64,000 bases of DNA from Tribonema minus (lineage: Eukaryota; Sar; Xanthophyceae; Tribonematales; Tribonemataceae). Within the stretch, counting starts at the first letter, position 1, and each line of letters starts with the position of its first letter. Below the pieces are notes generated by a model that worked only from the letters and a program-made list of their open reading frames with translations, did not search any database and was not told the DNA's origin. The position numbers and the translations under genes are program-made. The stretch is taken from NCBI GenBank assembly GCA_017506865.1, contig JAFCMP010000014.1:186001-250000 (forward strand). Direction: 5' to 3'. Below are positions 55,201 to 64,000 of this stretch, piece after piece.

Positions 55201-56564
55201 CTCCCGCCTGTGCTTCACAAAGTATCATTCCCCCCCCCTCAACCCCCTCCCCCTCTCGTCATTGGCCGCTTGTGCCCTCTTGAGCGTGTGCTTCACACAG
55301 AGTATTCCCCCCCCCCAGACCCCCTCCCCTCGCAAAGCACTCACCCCCCCTCCCCCCCCCCTCAACCCCCTTCACCCCTGTCACATGGCCGCTTGTGCGC
55401 AGCACACGGGGCTGGTGCACGGTCAGTCGCGCGCGCTGGCGGTCATCGCGCGCCTGCGCATGTACCCCGTCGTGCTGTGCGTGTGCTGGAGCTGGGCGTC
55501 CGTCAACCGCGTGTACGAGCTCGCCGCGCCGGACGCGCCACAGTTCTGGCTGTACCTGCTCCAGTACTCCTTCCAGGTGCATGCGCGTGCATCGTAGCTG
55601 TACGGTCATTTTTAGAGGAACGCGGGCAGCGATGGACATGTTGGGGGCATCAGAACGTGTGACAGGCACAAGTAGTGTTAGCTCGTACCTGCTCCAGTAC
55701 TCCTTCCAGGTGCGCGCATGTGTACCGTCGCTGTACAGGGCAGTGCACGCGTGTACTGCCGCTGCTCGGGGCCCTATGAGAGCTTGAGCGACATCCAATG
55801 GCCTTCGCCTGTACCGGCTCTGTTCAGGCCGGTGAGCTTGTGTACTGTATCAGTATAGGCCAGTGCACTTGCGTACTGTGTCTGCATCAAGCCGGTTCTC
55901 CATCTGCATTTGCTTGACGTCACCTTCAGCGGGTGTGAAAGGAGACATATGCTGATTTGAGTTGGCAGCGTGCAACTAGATTTGAAGCTGGTGTGCGCCG
56001 CTCACGCTGTGGGTAAAATTACACTGGATCGCCGTGCGCGTGGCACGCGTTTGGCTAATGCTCGTGATGGCACACGTGCAGTGCCTGTGTGTACATTCGT
56101 ATGTGTTGAATGTTCCGGCGCGCACTGCATCGTGCAGCCATCATCGCTCCAGCCATGCTGACCCTGACATACAGTCAGCAGACTCGCGATACCGTGCGGT
56201 GCGCCGCGACACACGGCGCCCTGCGGGAAATCACGCTGACGGGGACCCCCCTGCTTGCCCCCTGTTTCCCCCCCACCCGCACCCCCCTCTTCCTCCCCTC
56301 CAGACGCTGAACGGCGTGCTCAACGCCATCGTGTACGCAGTCACGCCCAGCGTCGACGAAGAGTGGGCGCAGTGGGCGCAGCAGCTACACCGCAGAGGTC
56401 AGGCATGGGGCGCAGCGCGGCGGCGGCGGTGGCGACTGGGGTGGCCGTGGAGCGCTGCTGCTGGTGGCGGCGGCTCAGCTGCAGCCGCGGAAAGCGGTGG
56501 CGGCGGCAGCGGCGGCGGCGCGACGGCAGCTGCTGCTGGAATGCTAAGCGTCAAGCCGGAGTGA
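52208..56564 (+). CDS. Seven-TM receptor of the cAMP-receptor / GCR1 type
   Basis: Exons 52208-52450, 53149-53249, 53575-53860, 55403-55576 and 56304-56564 join in phase to give 354 aa. Exon 1 holds two helices with the loop FLFPKLRTFAFKLILALAIS. Exon 2 is the third helix (YFALVGFLLTTTITLTCYHM). Exon 3 covers helices 4 and 5 with an extracellular GAWCSVV segment, as in the cAMP-receptor family. Exons 4 and 5 cover helices 6 and 7, with YPVVLCVCWSWASVNRVYEL and TLNGVLNAIVYAVTPSV, the latter being the characteristic end of helix 7. The C-terminal tail is Gly/Ala-rich and short. The family comprises the Dictyostelium cAMP receptors and plant GCR1; ligand and G-protein coupling cannot be inferred. 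Exon 2 is the least certain, because its start lies among repeated upstream copies. Start codon: first ATG before helix 1. Confidence 0.78.
52880..53165 (+). repeat. Repeated acceptor-exon start upstream of receptor exon 2
   Basis: A unit ttgccttccgctgctgctcg followed by gcgcacatgcgcatctacttt occurs in three versions, near 52890, 52997 and 53108. The last contains the exon start used here (ATGCGCGTCTACTTTGCG after gtgcacag). The first two are degraded and in the upstream intron. Confidence 0.8.
53790..54240 (+). repeat. Duplicated end of receptor exon 3
   Basis: The exon 3 end (ggcgacgcggagagccc type, then gtgagcgctg after 53860) recurs 357 bp downstream, ending at 54217. In the copy the donor GTGAGC is ATGAGC, so it is disabled. 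Confidence 0.85.
55550..55760 (+). repeat. 133-bp tandem duplication of receptor exon 4 end and donor
   Basis: The exon end tacctgctccagtactcctt ending at 55576 is repeated exactly over about 24 bp, ending at 55709, and followed by GTGCGC. The intron parts after each donor are also related (cgtagctgtac versus cgtcgctgtac). Both donors look usable. Confidence 0.9.
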
Positions 56565-57378
56565 CTGTGGACATGCGGGCGGGTGCTGATGTGAAAACAG
56601 AGGGGCGGGGGCAGCTACGTTTAGCAGGATCTCCCCGACTGGAGGAGCGGGCGGTGTCAGCAGCGGCTCGGCAGCGGCGGCATCCGTGATGAGCGGCGGC
56701 GCGCAGAGCGTCGGGCCAGGTGGCAATGGCGCCCAGCTGCGGTGGCGTCAGGCGCGGGCTGTACGGAGCAATGAGCACCATAGTGGGGCAGTCCTTGAGC
56801 ACTTCTGCAGCAGCATTGACAGAGTGGCCGCAGCATCGTCACGCTGGTGGTGGTCTTCTGCGCAGTCGTAGCTCACCGCCGATGGTGGGCAGCGGCACAG
56901 GCGGCGGGTACGCAGCAGCCATGAGGCGCACAGAACGTCGGCAGTGATGCCGAGCAATGCTGTTTCATGCGGCAGCACCGCTTCCGCGCAACTAGCGAAG
57001 CGGCGTTCAGGCGAAGGCAGCATTTCACGGTGTCGACGGCAGCGTTGCGGCCGCGGTCGCCGAGGCTGCTGCCTGAAGGCACATGCGGCTTGCGCGCCGG
57101 TGTCGTGGTGTGTGTGAGTGAGCATATGTATGCGTTTGCGCTGAGGGGGAACAGCAGCGGTCAGAAGCAGCAACTGCTGCAGCAATACCGCAACCTCCCG
57201 ACTCGCACTTGTGCGCGGTGTGGCGTGAAGCAGTCGCTGCCTGATTCCACAGCCTCGGCGGGTGTGACCGCCGCTGTCGGCGGCGCCGTCCCGCTCGTGT
57301 GATCGGCGCTCTCGAGAGCTGCAGTGCCAGGGCCACAGCGATCGCCAACAGTGTTGCGCTGCAGCACAAGTGGCGCAT
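56551..57378 (-). CDS. Possible secreted-protein gene, structure unresolved
   Basis: The minus strand has an open frame beginning MRHLCCSATLLAIAVALALQ at 57378, which looks like a signal peptide. Further down, a frame containing VLKDCPTMVLIAPYSPRLTP and PQLGAIATWPDALRAA (about 56810-56690) has good coding character, and another, ALLGITADVLCASWLLR, is near 56930. These are in different frames and would need splicing that I could not settle. No family is recognised. This may be a convergent neighbour of the receptor gene, or chance. The exact exons and the stop codon are uncertain. Confidence 0.25.
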
Positions 57379-59110
57379 GGACGAGTCTCAGTTGGCCACC
57401 TCAGTGCCCGCCGCTCGGGAGTTGAAATGCGTGTCAGGTGCTCAGTAAAGTTGAATGACTGGCAGATGTTAGAACCATGGTGAGGCTCAGTAGAAATGCC
57501 GGCAGGGTGATGTGCGGCGCTACACGCCCCTCTCCCGCGCGCGCGCGAAACAGGCGTCGTCACGCGCGCACATGTCATATGCGCACACGCAGCTGCCCTG
57601 CATGTGCGCCTCTGCTTGTGCGCCTCTGCAGCATTCGCTGCGTCTGACACACACTGTGCGTGACGCGCTTCAATGACCGGTCCGATGTCAATGCATGTCG
57701 GCATCTGTAGGGATGTACGCCCTTCAATCACAGTCTTCACACGCCGATGGCGTGGTGTTTGTGTACTGTGGAAGTATGAAAACCAGGACTTCCCGGGTGT
57801 GTTTCAGTAGGTGTGAGTTGGCATCATACGCACTGCATTTGACATCATTACTTGATAACCCGGCTAGCATCTGTGTTTTGGTTTTCTGTTCTGTCGTTGA
57901 GTCCTGTGATGTACTTCGCTAGCTTTAACTGCAGCCTCTCCTGGCTCCCTTTGTATAGTTGCATGACACGCATCACTGCAGTTTACTCTGACAAACAACG
58001 GCAGAGGTCATTCCTCACATCACCACTAATTCCAAGCGATGCTTGTGGGGCGAGGGTGGTTTGTTCGTCATTTGTCAACGTAAGCATGCAAGCACACCCT
58101 GAAACGTATTTTTGAAACCGCCATGGGTCTCTACAGTAGTTGCGCTGATGCTGTGGCATCGCTCCCATCGCCTGCACCGCATGCACATTCGCTCTCCGCT
58201 AAGTTGACTTGTGAAGCAGCTGTCATATGGCTGAATGCAAGTATGATGCATTGTGGATCCGATGCAGCCATCGCGCATGCCTGACTGAAGTCATCATGAC
58301 CTGGCACAGGCCTGACGTAAAGCATGCGCACTGCAGGCAGCACTCATTTGACTGGCTGTTGTGTTTTGTGTACTGGTGACGCAGCGGAGGCTACAGCTTC
58401 ACAAATCACATGTGGGCAACACCACATGCACGCGCATTCGCCATGACGATACACTGCAGTCAGCAGTTGCATGGGGAATGTGCAAACACGACACTTCGCA
58501 TGGCCAATGGTGCAGCACGACAACAGGCGAGATGACCTGGCGTCACAATACAAATGGCCACTGGTGCGCGGCAGGCAAAACACACAAACGTGCACGATGA
58601 ACACATAAGCATAACGAGCTCAGTTGATTGTGCAGGTCCAAAAGAGCTGTATTGAAAAGAATGAGTGCTGCTGCCGCCATCCCGCAGCTACGCGCCACCT
58701 GCGCTGCACTGTGACGCTGTGACTCAACAACAGCCCTTCTAGAAGCCTACGGTTGAGAGCACTGTACTTGGAAGCACGCCGGAGCGGCTGGTGGAGACAT
58801 CTGCTTGGGATCGGAGAGACGGATCGTACTAGCCGACACTGACGCTTGCTGCACACGGTACGGCAAAGTGTGTAGCTGCGTCCTGAGCACTGACGCTGCA
58901 CTTGTGTTGGGGAAGTAGCCTCTCGGCTCTCAGCGCGCACCACACAACACGGCTAAACGGCGGCGAGGGCGGCTCGAACACCCCCCGCCCCCCCGTCTCA
59001 TACCAGCGCTACTACAGTTCGAATGGCGACAAACAAAAGTCCTCCCGAGCCCATGCGAGGGTTTGAACGAGGTGCTGTCCAGGTGGGAGCGCGCACCGCC
59101 CGCCATTTGC
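57379..59110. other. Spacer without recognised gene
   Basis: About 1.7 kb upstream of the possible minus-strand gene and downstream of the secreted-protein gene. Open frames here (for example 58620-58943 on the minus strand) have no domain resemblance. No tRNA, rRNA or mobile element is visible. Confidence 0.45.
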
Positions 59111-60165
59111 TTAGTAGCCGCCCATTGTGCCGCCGCCGGTGCTGCTGGACGAGGTCGTGACGACAGGGGGTGAAGTGACTGGGACAGAAGGGGTAGTCAC
59201 GGGCGGGCCGGGCACGGGGGGGCCCGGCACTGCGAGAGGCACACATAGAAGGCGCATGGGGGGACGTGTGAGAGGGGGAGGGTGCCCTGACGATGTGGTG
59301 CGCACTCTCCATTTGTTGAGCCATGTGGCCGGCTGGTGGTGCAGCCAACCGCGAACAGCGGTGCATCGGTGCGAGCAACACTCTGCTAGGCGTACTGTAC
59401 GCTCAGCGGCACCGCATACAAGTAGATCGATGCCCGCAACAGTGAGTTGTGTTGGAGCAGCACAGGCGGGCCACGTGTCTCTTAAGAATGTACTGCATAC
59501 TCATGAGCTGCAGCACTGCACCACATTAAATGCCGAAGCAAGCGTAAAGTGAAAGCGCGCGTCCACGCACTGTTGTGCCCGCGCAGCATGGCTCAGTAAG
59601 GTGAGCCTTTGAGTTGACACTGACCTGGCACGGGGGGTCCCGGGACTGGGACGGGGACAGGGATCGGGATGAAGTGCTCTGCAGCAGACCGGGAGAGCAG
59701 AAGGAGCGAGAGACATGCATGTAAACATTTCGGGGCCCGTAAATAGCACACTTGTAAGTACACACGGAAACTGAATGCAAACAGTGCCTCCGTTCATTGC
59801 TTAGAAGATGGTGCGGTCAAGCACGAGATGCAAACACATGGGGTTGAGTGAGCAAGCGCACACAGCAAGGGGGAAGCACATGGGTACTTACTCTTCTTGT
59901 GGTGGCGGCCATGGCCGCTGCTGCTGCTGCTGCCGCTGCTGCTGCCGCTGCTTGAGCTCGAGCTGGAGCTGCCGGAGCTGGAGGAGCTGCCAGAGCTGGA
60001 GGAGCTGCCAGAGCTGGAGCCCGAGGAGCTGTGGCCGCTGCTGTGGTGGCCGCTGCTACTGCTGTCGCTGTTCAGCTGACGCGAACCCCGAAGGTTTTCG
60101 GCAGAGGCGGAGGATGCAAGCAGAAGCATGCATGCCAGCACGGCAACCTTCACGAAGCTGTACAT
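59111..60165 (-). CDS. Secreted Ser/Gly-rich and Pro/Val-rich low-complexity protein
   Basis: Exons 60165-59892, 59678-59625 and 59229-59111 join in phase (1, then 1) to give 148 aa. The start MYSFVKVAVLACMLLLASSA is a signal peptide; an upstream in-frame ATG at 60255 would bury it, so 60165 is preferred. After the leader comes ENLRGSRQL, then a region of Ser/Gly repeats with His (SSSGSSSGSSSSSG type) ending HGRHHKK, then KHFIPIPVPVPVPGPPVPG and VPGPPVPGPPVTTPS, closing SSSTGGGTMGGY. This suggests a secreted structural or wall-associated protein; LRG-R-x-L motifs after signal peptides are frequent in stramenopile secreted proteins, by general knowledge. No enzyme domain is present. Divergent from the FCP gene. 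Confidence 0.75.
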
Positions 60166-60543
60166 GTTGGTTGCAGCGGTGTTCTGCGCTTGCTGGTGTG
60201 TGAGGGAAGCTCTGTGTGAGCTTGGCTGTGATGGTGCCATCCGGTCTTCACACACTTGACTGCTGAACGCATTCCTCCTCGGCAGAAGAGCGCTCTCTTA
60301 GAAGGTCTCCGAGGTACCGCTTCTCTCCTGAGGCACAGCAACGCGACGTTCCCTACGTGTCAATCCTGGTTGCCGCTGCTAGATCCTCGATCAGCAAAGA
60401 GGAACCCAACCGTTTGGAAGTTCCGTACTTCAACCCCCTCTTCCCCTTTCTTTTGCTTGAGCTGCTAAGATACTTTTTTAATACAGAGACAAAGCTTTCT
60501 GTTTGACATCACTCCCTAGTCACCCTAGCCCCTTCACAGCACC
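60166..60543. promoter_or_regulatory. Shared divergent promoter region, secreted protein / FCP
   Basis: A 378-bp interval between two opposite start codons. An A/T-rich element, tacttttttaatac, lies about 70 bp upstream of the FCP start, in a plausible TATA position. The 20 bp before the FCP start are C-rich. Confidence 0.55.
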
Positions 60544-62650
60544 ATGCAGACCACCATCGCTGTCCTCCTGGCATGCGTCGCTGGCGCGAGCGCCTTCGTC
60601 GCCCCGTCCAGCTTCGCTGGCTCTGCGCTCAAGGTGCGCTTTCAAAGTTCTAGATTTCATGTACCTGCTGACAAGCTGCCTAGCGATGCGGCTAGGATGT
60701 GAGCTGCAGTCGTGGATGCTTTGCAATGTTGCAAAGGCTGCGCGCAGCCCCATGCAACTGATATTCGCTTCATGTGGGCCATGGAGGAGCTGCGTGTGGC
60801 GTGGACGGACTGATGCCTTGTCAGCCCCTGTGCGACGGGGCGCAAGCTTGCTCGTGCTGCCTTCACGCGTGCTGCCTTCACGCGTGCTGCCTTGCTGGCC
60901 AGAGCGGCTACCGCACTAGCTCGCGTGCATCATGCTTCATGCATTGCATTGTGCTGTGCGTGCTCGACGGCGGGGCTGGTGGTCGCGTGCCTTCGTCGCC
61001 TGCCTGCCTGCCTGCCTGCCGGCCTGCCTGACTGAGGCGTCGCCACAGCTGAGCAGTATCAAATCCTCATGGCATCAGCTGCCGTGCTACGCTCTCTGGC
61101 AGTACTTGCAGCCAGTCGTAGTTCTTCCAAGCCCCTGCTCCCTTGTTGCAAAGCTCATGCCTTCTCTCTTCTTCTCTACTTGATAACTCTGCAGGTTGCC
61201 TCCACCTCCTCCACCAGCCTCAAGATGAGCGTGGACGAGCTGATCGGCGCGGACACTGAGACCAGCGGCGTCTGGGACCCCGCAGGCTTCGCCAAGGACG
61301 ACGCGGCACTCTACAAGTACCGCGAGGTGGAGCTCAAGCACGGCCGCGTGGCCATGCTCGCCACCCTGGGCGTCCTCGTCCAGTCCTTTGTCACCCTGCC
61401 CGACCCGGTCTTCGCCAACGGCGCCAAGCCCCAGACCGCTGCCTGGGAGCTGGTCACCAGCCGCCCCGAGGCGCTGGCCCAGATCTTCCTGGTGAGTGCA
61501 GGCGCAGGCGGCAGGACACATCTGTTTTGTCACAAGCGCTCTGGGGTGCGCGCGTTGCGACGCGTGCAGCCACGTGCGCCTGCCAAGGCCATTTATAAGG
61601 CAGTCGGTTTTGGCAGCTCATGTGCATCACAGCAAGTACTGCTGGCAGGGGTTGATGACATGATAATCTTGTCCAGGCGTAGGTGCCAAAGCGCTAGAGA
61701 AGACCCATGTAGCCACTTGTGGCCAGTCGCAAGCTTCATTGCGAACCAAGTCGTAGCTCTGCTGCATGTCGGTGCCATCGCACAACCCGGCACAGGAGCA
61801 CCACCATTCACTCATCCCTCGACCGCAAATCCACGCCCTGCTGCACCTCCAGGCCTGCGGCGCAATTGAGCTGCTGGTGCTCAAGCAGGACCCCGAGAAG
61901 CCGGCCGGCGACCTGGGCTTCGGTGCATACCCCGACACGGAGGAGGAGTTTGAGACGCTGCAGCTGAAGGAGCTCAAGAACGGCCGTCTGGCCATGATGG
62001 CGATCGTTGGCATGTTCGTGCAGGAGAAGCTGACCGGCCAGGGCCCCATCGAGCAGATCCTCGCTGGCCACGTGAGTGACCATATCACACCACATTATTG
62101 TCGTCCATGAGAACAACTGCTTCAAGCGAGACTGTGTGGTAGACGTACTCGCAGAGTCAGTGTTTTCACCTGGTTTTTGAGTCTTAGGGGGTTCTTCTTG
62201 TCTGCAATGACGCCACGGCACTCTTTATCTTTTGTTTTGTACCATATTCTGCCTGTTGCATCCCACTGCTTGGTGCATATGGAAGAATGCATGTGGCAGC
62301 CCAGCTACAAATGCCATCTCATCCGATGCCAGGGCGTTTATTATCGCCTTGGCTTTGCATGGATGGTTTTCATACGCTCATGACCAACTGCGACCACCTG
62401 CATGAATGCACTGCGAAAGTGACATTATGTGTCGTCAGTGATTCCCTGTGTGGCGCCAATACTTATGAATGCGCATGTTATCACCTGCACAATTGCACGG
62501 CTAAAGTGTTGCACCGTGTCTGACACTTACATGATGCACCCTGTCTGACATACTAGGCAAGTGTGCTCTGTCTCACCCCTTCTTTGCATGTCTGCTGGTT
62601 CCCTTGTGCCACAGGTCTCCCCCTTCGGCGACGGTCAGGGCGCCTTCTAA
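60544..62650 (+). CDS. Fucoxanthin-chlorophyll a/c light-harvesting protein
   Basis: Exons 60544-60633, 61195-61491, 61853-62071 and 62615-62650, all phase 0; 213 aa. Residues 1-30 form a bipartite plastid leader, MQTTIAVLLACVAGASAF then VAPSSF, with the Phe typical of secondary red plastids. The first transmembrane helix carries EVELKHGRVAMLA (74-86), the second follows ALAQIFLACGAIELLVL, and the third has LQLKELKNGRLAMMAIVG (about 165-182). The Glu/Arg and His/Asn residues of these motifs bind chlorophyll and form the inter-helix salt bridges in the LHC family. The protein should sit in the thylakoid membrane as an antenna. The short last exon, encoding VSPFGDGQGAF, matches the usual FCP C-terminus length. 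Intron 1 contains a GCCT tetranucleotide run at 61003-61029. Confidence 0.93.
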
Positions 62651-63863
62651 GCAACAGGTGCATGGCCTACACCACCCCTTTACATCAATTTTGACCCCTC
62701 AGCAATGGCACCGCCTGCCTTGGTCTTAACCGGCACTCCGTCGCACCTGTGCTTTATATATATGATGTGATTTTTGTGTACACACGAGTGCCCGTGCGTC
62801 TTTCTTCGCGCCGCTGCGTTGTCCCCATGACTGCATGCGCAAGTGCTTGCATGCTGAGACGCCTATTGATCACTTTTGTCACCTGCGTGTTCAAGGGCTC
62901 AATGGGCGCAATGCATTGTACGGGATCATGCAATTGGTTGTGTGCGCATGCAGGAACAATGCACAGTCGATTACTTTGTAGCAGCTGTGCAAGCGGGGTT
63001 GGTGTGCAGACGCATGTGATGACATGGTGTTTGTCCATGGCCGTTCTCCGGTGGGTGCATAAACATCACAGAGTGAATGCTTTTAAAAATTCACATAGTT
63101 CCTGATTATCATTCTAACTGTGAAATAAGCAAGCGTCATCTTACACTACAAGAAAGTTTGGTCATCATGTACTGTCCTGCTGCCTGCTTTGGTAGGGGTG
63201 GTTGTATGGAAAACATGCTCGTTGCACGCAATCGATTGCAACGAACACATACTCCCTGGTGGATTGGTGACCAACCACAATGCAAGGAAAAGAACTACCT
63301 AAGGTTTGCAGTTACGACCACGGACAAACCGCAGCAACTGTTCAGTCATCATACAGCAGACAACTAGGATCATGCCCTGCTGGCATGATCCCCTAGTCTC
63401 CAGAATGCTCTTGCCGCGCATTCACTTTACATAAGCCCAACCGTGCCAAATGTACCATGTGATGATGTAAGCCGGTCCAAAAAGATACACGTGCCAGAGA
63501 GGTGGGCGTTCTCAACGATCGCGCCCCTCCCCCAAACACGCTCCCGCAACTCGCTGATCAAAGTGTTTGCCAACTGTTCGCTGCTTGCCGCCGTTGCCTT
63601 TGTATGGCGACCCATCCAGGTTGCCCAAGTTCGTAGTGGCGCACTTCAGTGGCATCCGATGACTAGCAGGTGGAAAGCGCCAGGCTCAATCGGTCTCGTC
63701 ACATCGCAGCCTCTGTGAGTTACTTCCACCGTGATGGCAGGGGCCAGTTGCTGCTTCTATGGTGGCGTGCTTGCGCGCAGAAGAAATTGGCAAAGATCGT
63801 CAGTATAAGCCCTTGGACTGCCAATGTCCCTATGTGGGCTGTCTTGATGAAGTCCTTTACGCT
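62651..63863. other. 3' flank of FCP and unassigned sequence
   Basis: The first part is the FCP 3' UTR. The remainder has weak open frames on both strands; the minus-strand frame at 63427-63615 (KATAASSEQLANTLISELRE) has reasonable composition and might be an exon of the gene at the right edge. No family is recognised. Confidence 0.4.
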
Positions 63864-64000
63864 CTAAAGTTTCTCATTTGGGCCATCGAACCTCTCGTCC
63901 ATACTCTGCTCAAGTGAAGCGTCCTTTTTCGCAAGGACGTAAGGGTTGCTGTATTGACGGATCTCGATCCACTCAGCTTCCGTCCTGAGCCGCTCCATTC
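63864..64000 (-). CDS. Partial reading frame at the right window edge
   Basis: The minus strand reads MERLRTEAEWIEIRQYSNPY then VLAKKDASLEQSMDERFDGP and ends EKL with TAG at 63866-63864. The composition is that of real coding sequence and the frame continues after the TAG for 45 codons, including a hydrophobic segment (IGTLAVQGLILTIFANFF). It could be the end of a gene lying mostly outside the window, an exon with unrecognised splicing, or a broken gene. No family is recognised. Confidence 0.35.
   Translation of the reverse strand, partial: MERLRTEAEWIEIRQYSNPYVLAKKDASLEQSMDERFDGPNEKL

Overview
The window is nuclear DNA from a eukaryotic alga with a plastid of secondary red origin. Three things support this. 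Genes are split by GT-AG introns with C-rich tracts. Two proteins begin with a bipartite plastid leader ending in an FVAP motif (ASA-FVAP and VSG-FVAP). One of these is a fucoxanthin-chlorophyll a/c type antenna protein. An ochrophyte such as a pelagophyte, or a haptophyte, would fit; the sequence does not decide between them.

Layout, left to right. 1048-4911 (-) is a four-exon cellulose-synthase-like GT2 glycosyltransferase (copy A). 5889-20070 (-) is a very large VPS50/syndetin gene of about 12 exons. 21631-22167 (-) is ribosomal protein L27a/uL15, head to head with the mitochondrial processing peptidase beta subunit at 22643-25943 (+). 28948-33648 (+) is copy B of the GT2 gene, inverted relative to copy A and with the same four-exon structure. 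35279-47149 (-) is an Ala/Gly-rich TPR-repeat gene of about 15 exons. 47791-51723 (-) is a small plastid-targeted protein of unknown function, head to head with a seven-TM receptor of the cAMP-receptor/GCR1 type at 52208-56564 (+). 59111-60165 (-) is a secreted Ser/Gly- and Pro/Val-rich protein, head to head with the FCP antenna gene at 60544-62650 (+). A fragmentary coding stretch touches the right edge.

The genes do not form a pathway. They cover wall or extracellular polysaccharide synthesis (two GT2 copies, secreted protein), endosomal recycling (VPS50), mRNA or protein scaffolding (TPR), translation (RPL27a), mitochondrial import (MPP), light harvesting (FCP) and signalling (7TM receptor). 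Exon phases were checked by arithmetic; most predicted joins keep frame.

The most striking signal is structural. At least ten introns contain one or more degraded tandem copies of an exon-intron boundary: the 3' end of the upstream exon together with its splice donor, repeated 78-357 bp further into the intron. A few introns instead repeat the acceptor and exon start upstream of the real exon. In VPS50 one boundary is present five times, and one extra copy is still open in frame. This points to intron growth by local tandem duplication of splice boundaries, with many decoy donors. Other oddities are an apparent 1-nt frameshift in the MPP beta gene, a GC-AG intron, long C homopolymers biased to the sense strand of introns, scattered short TTAGGG arrays, and three head-to-head gene pairs with 378-484 bp between start codons.
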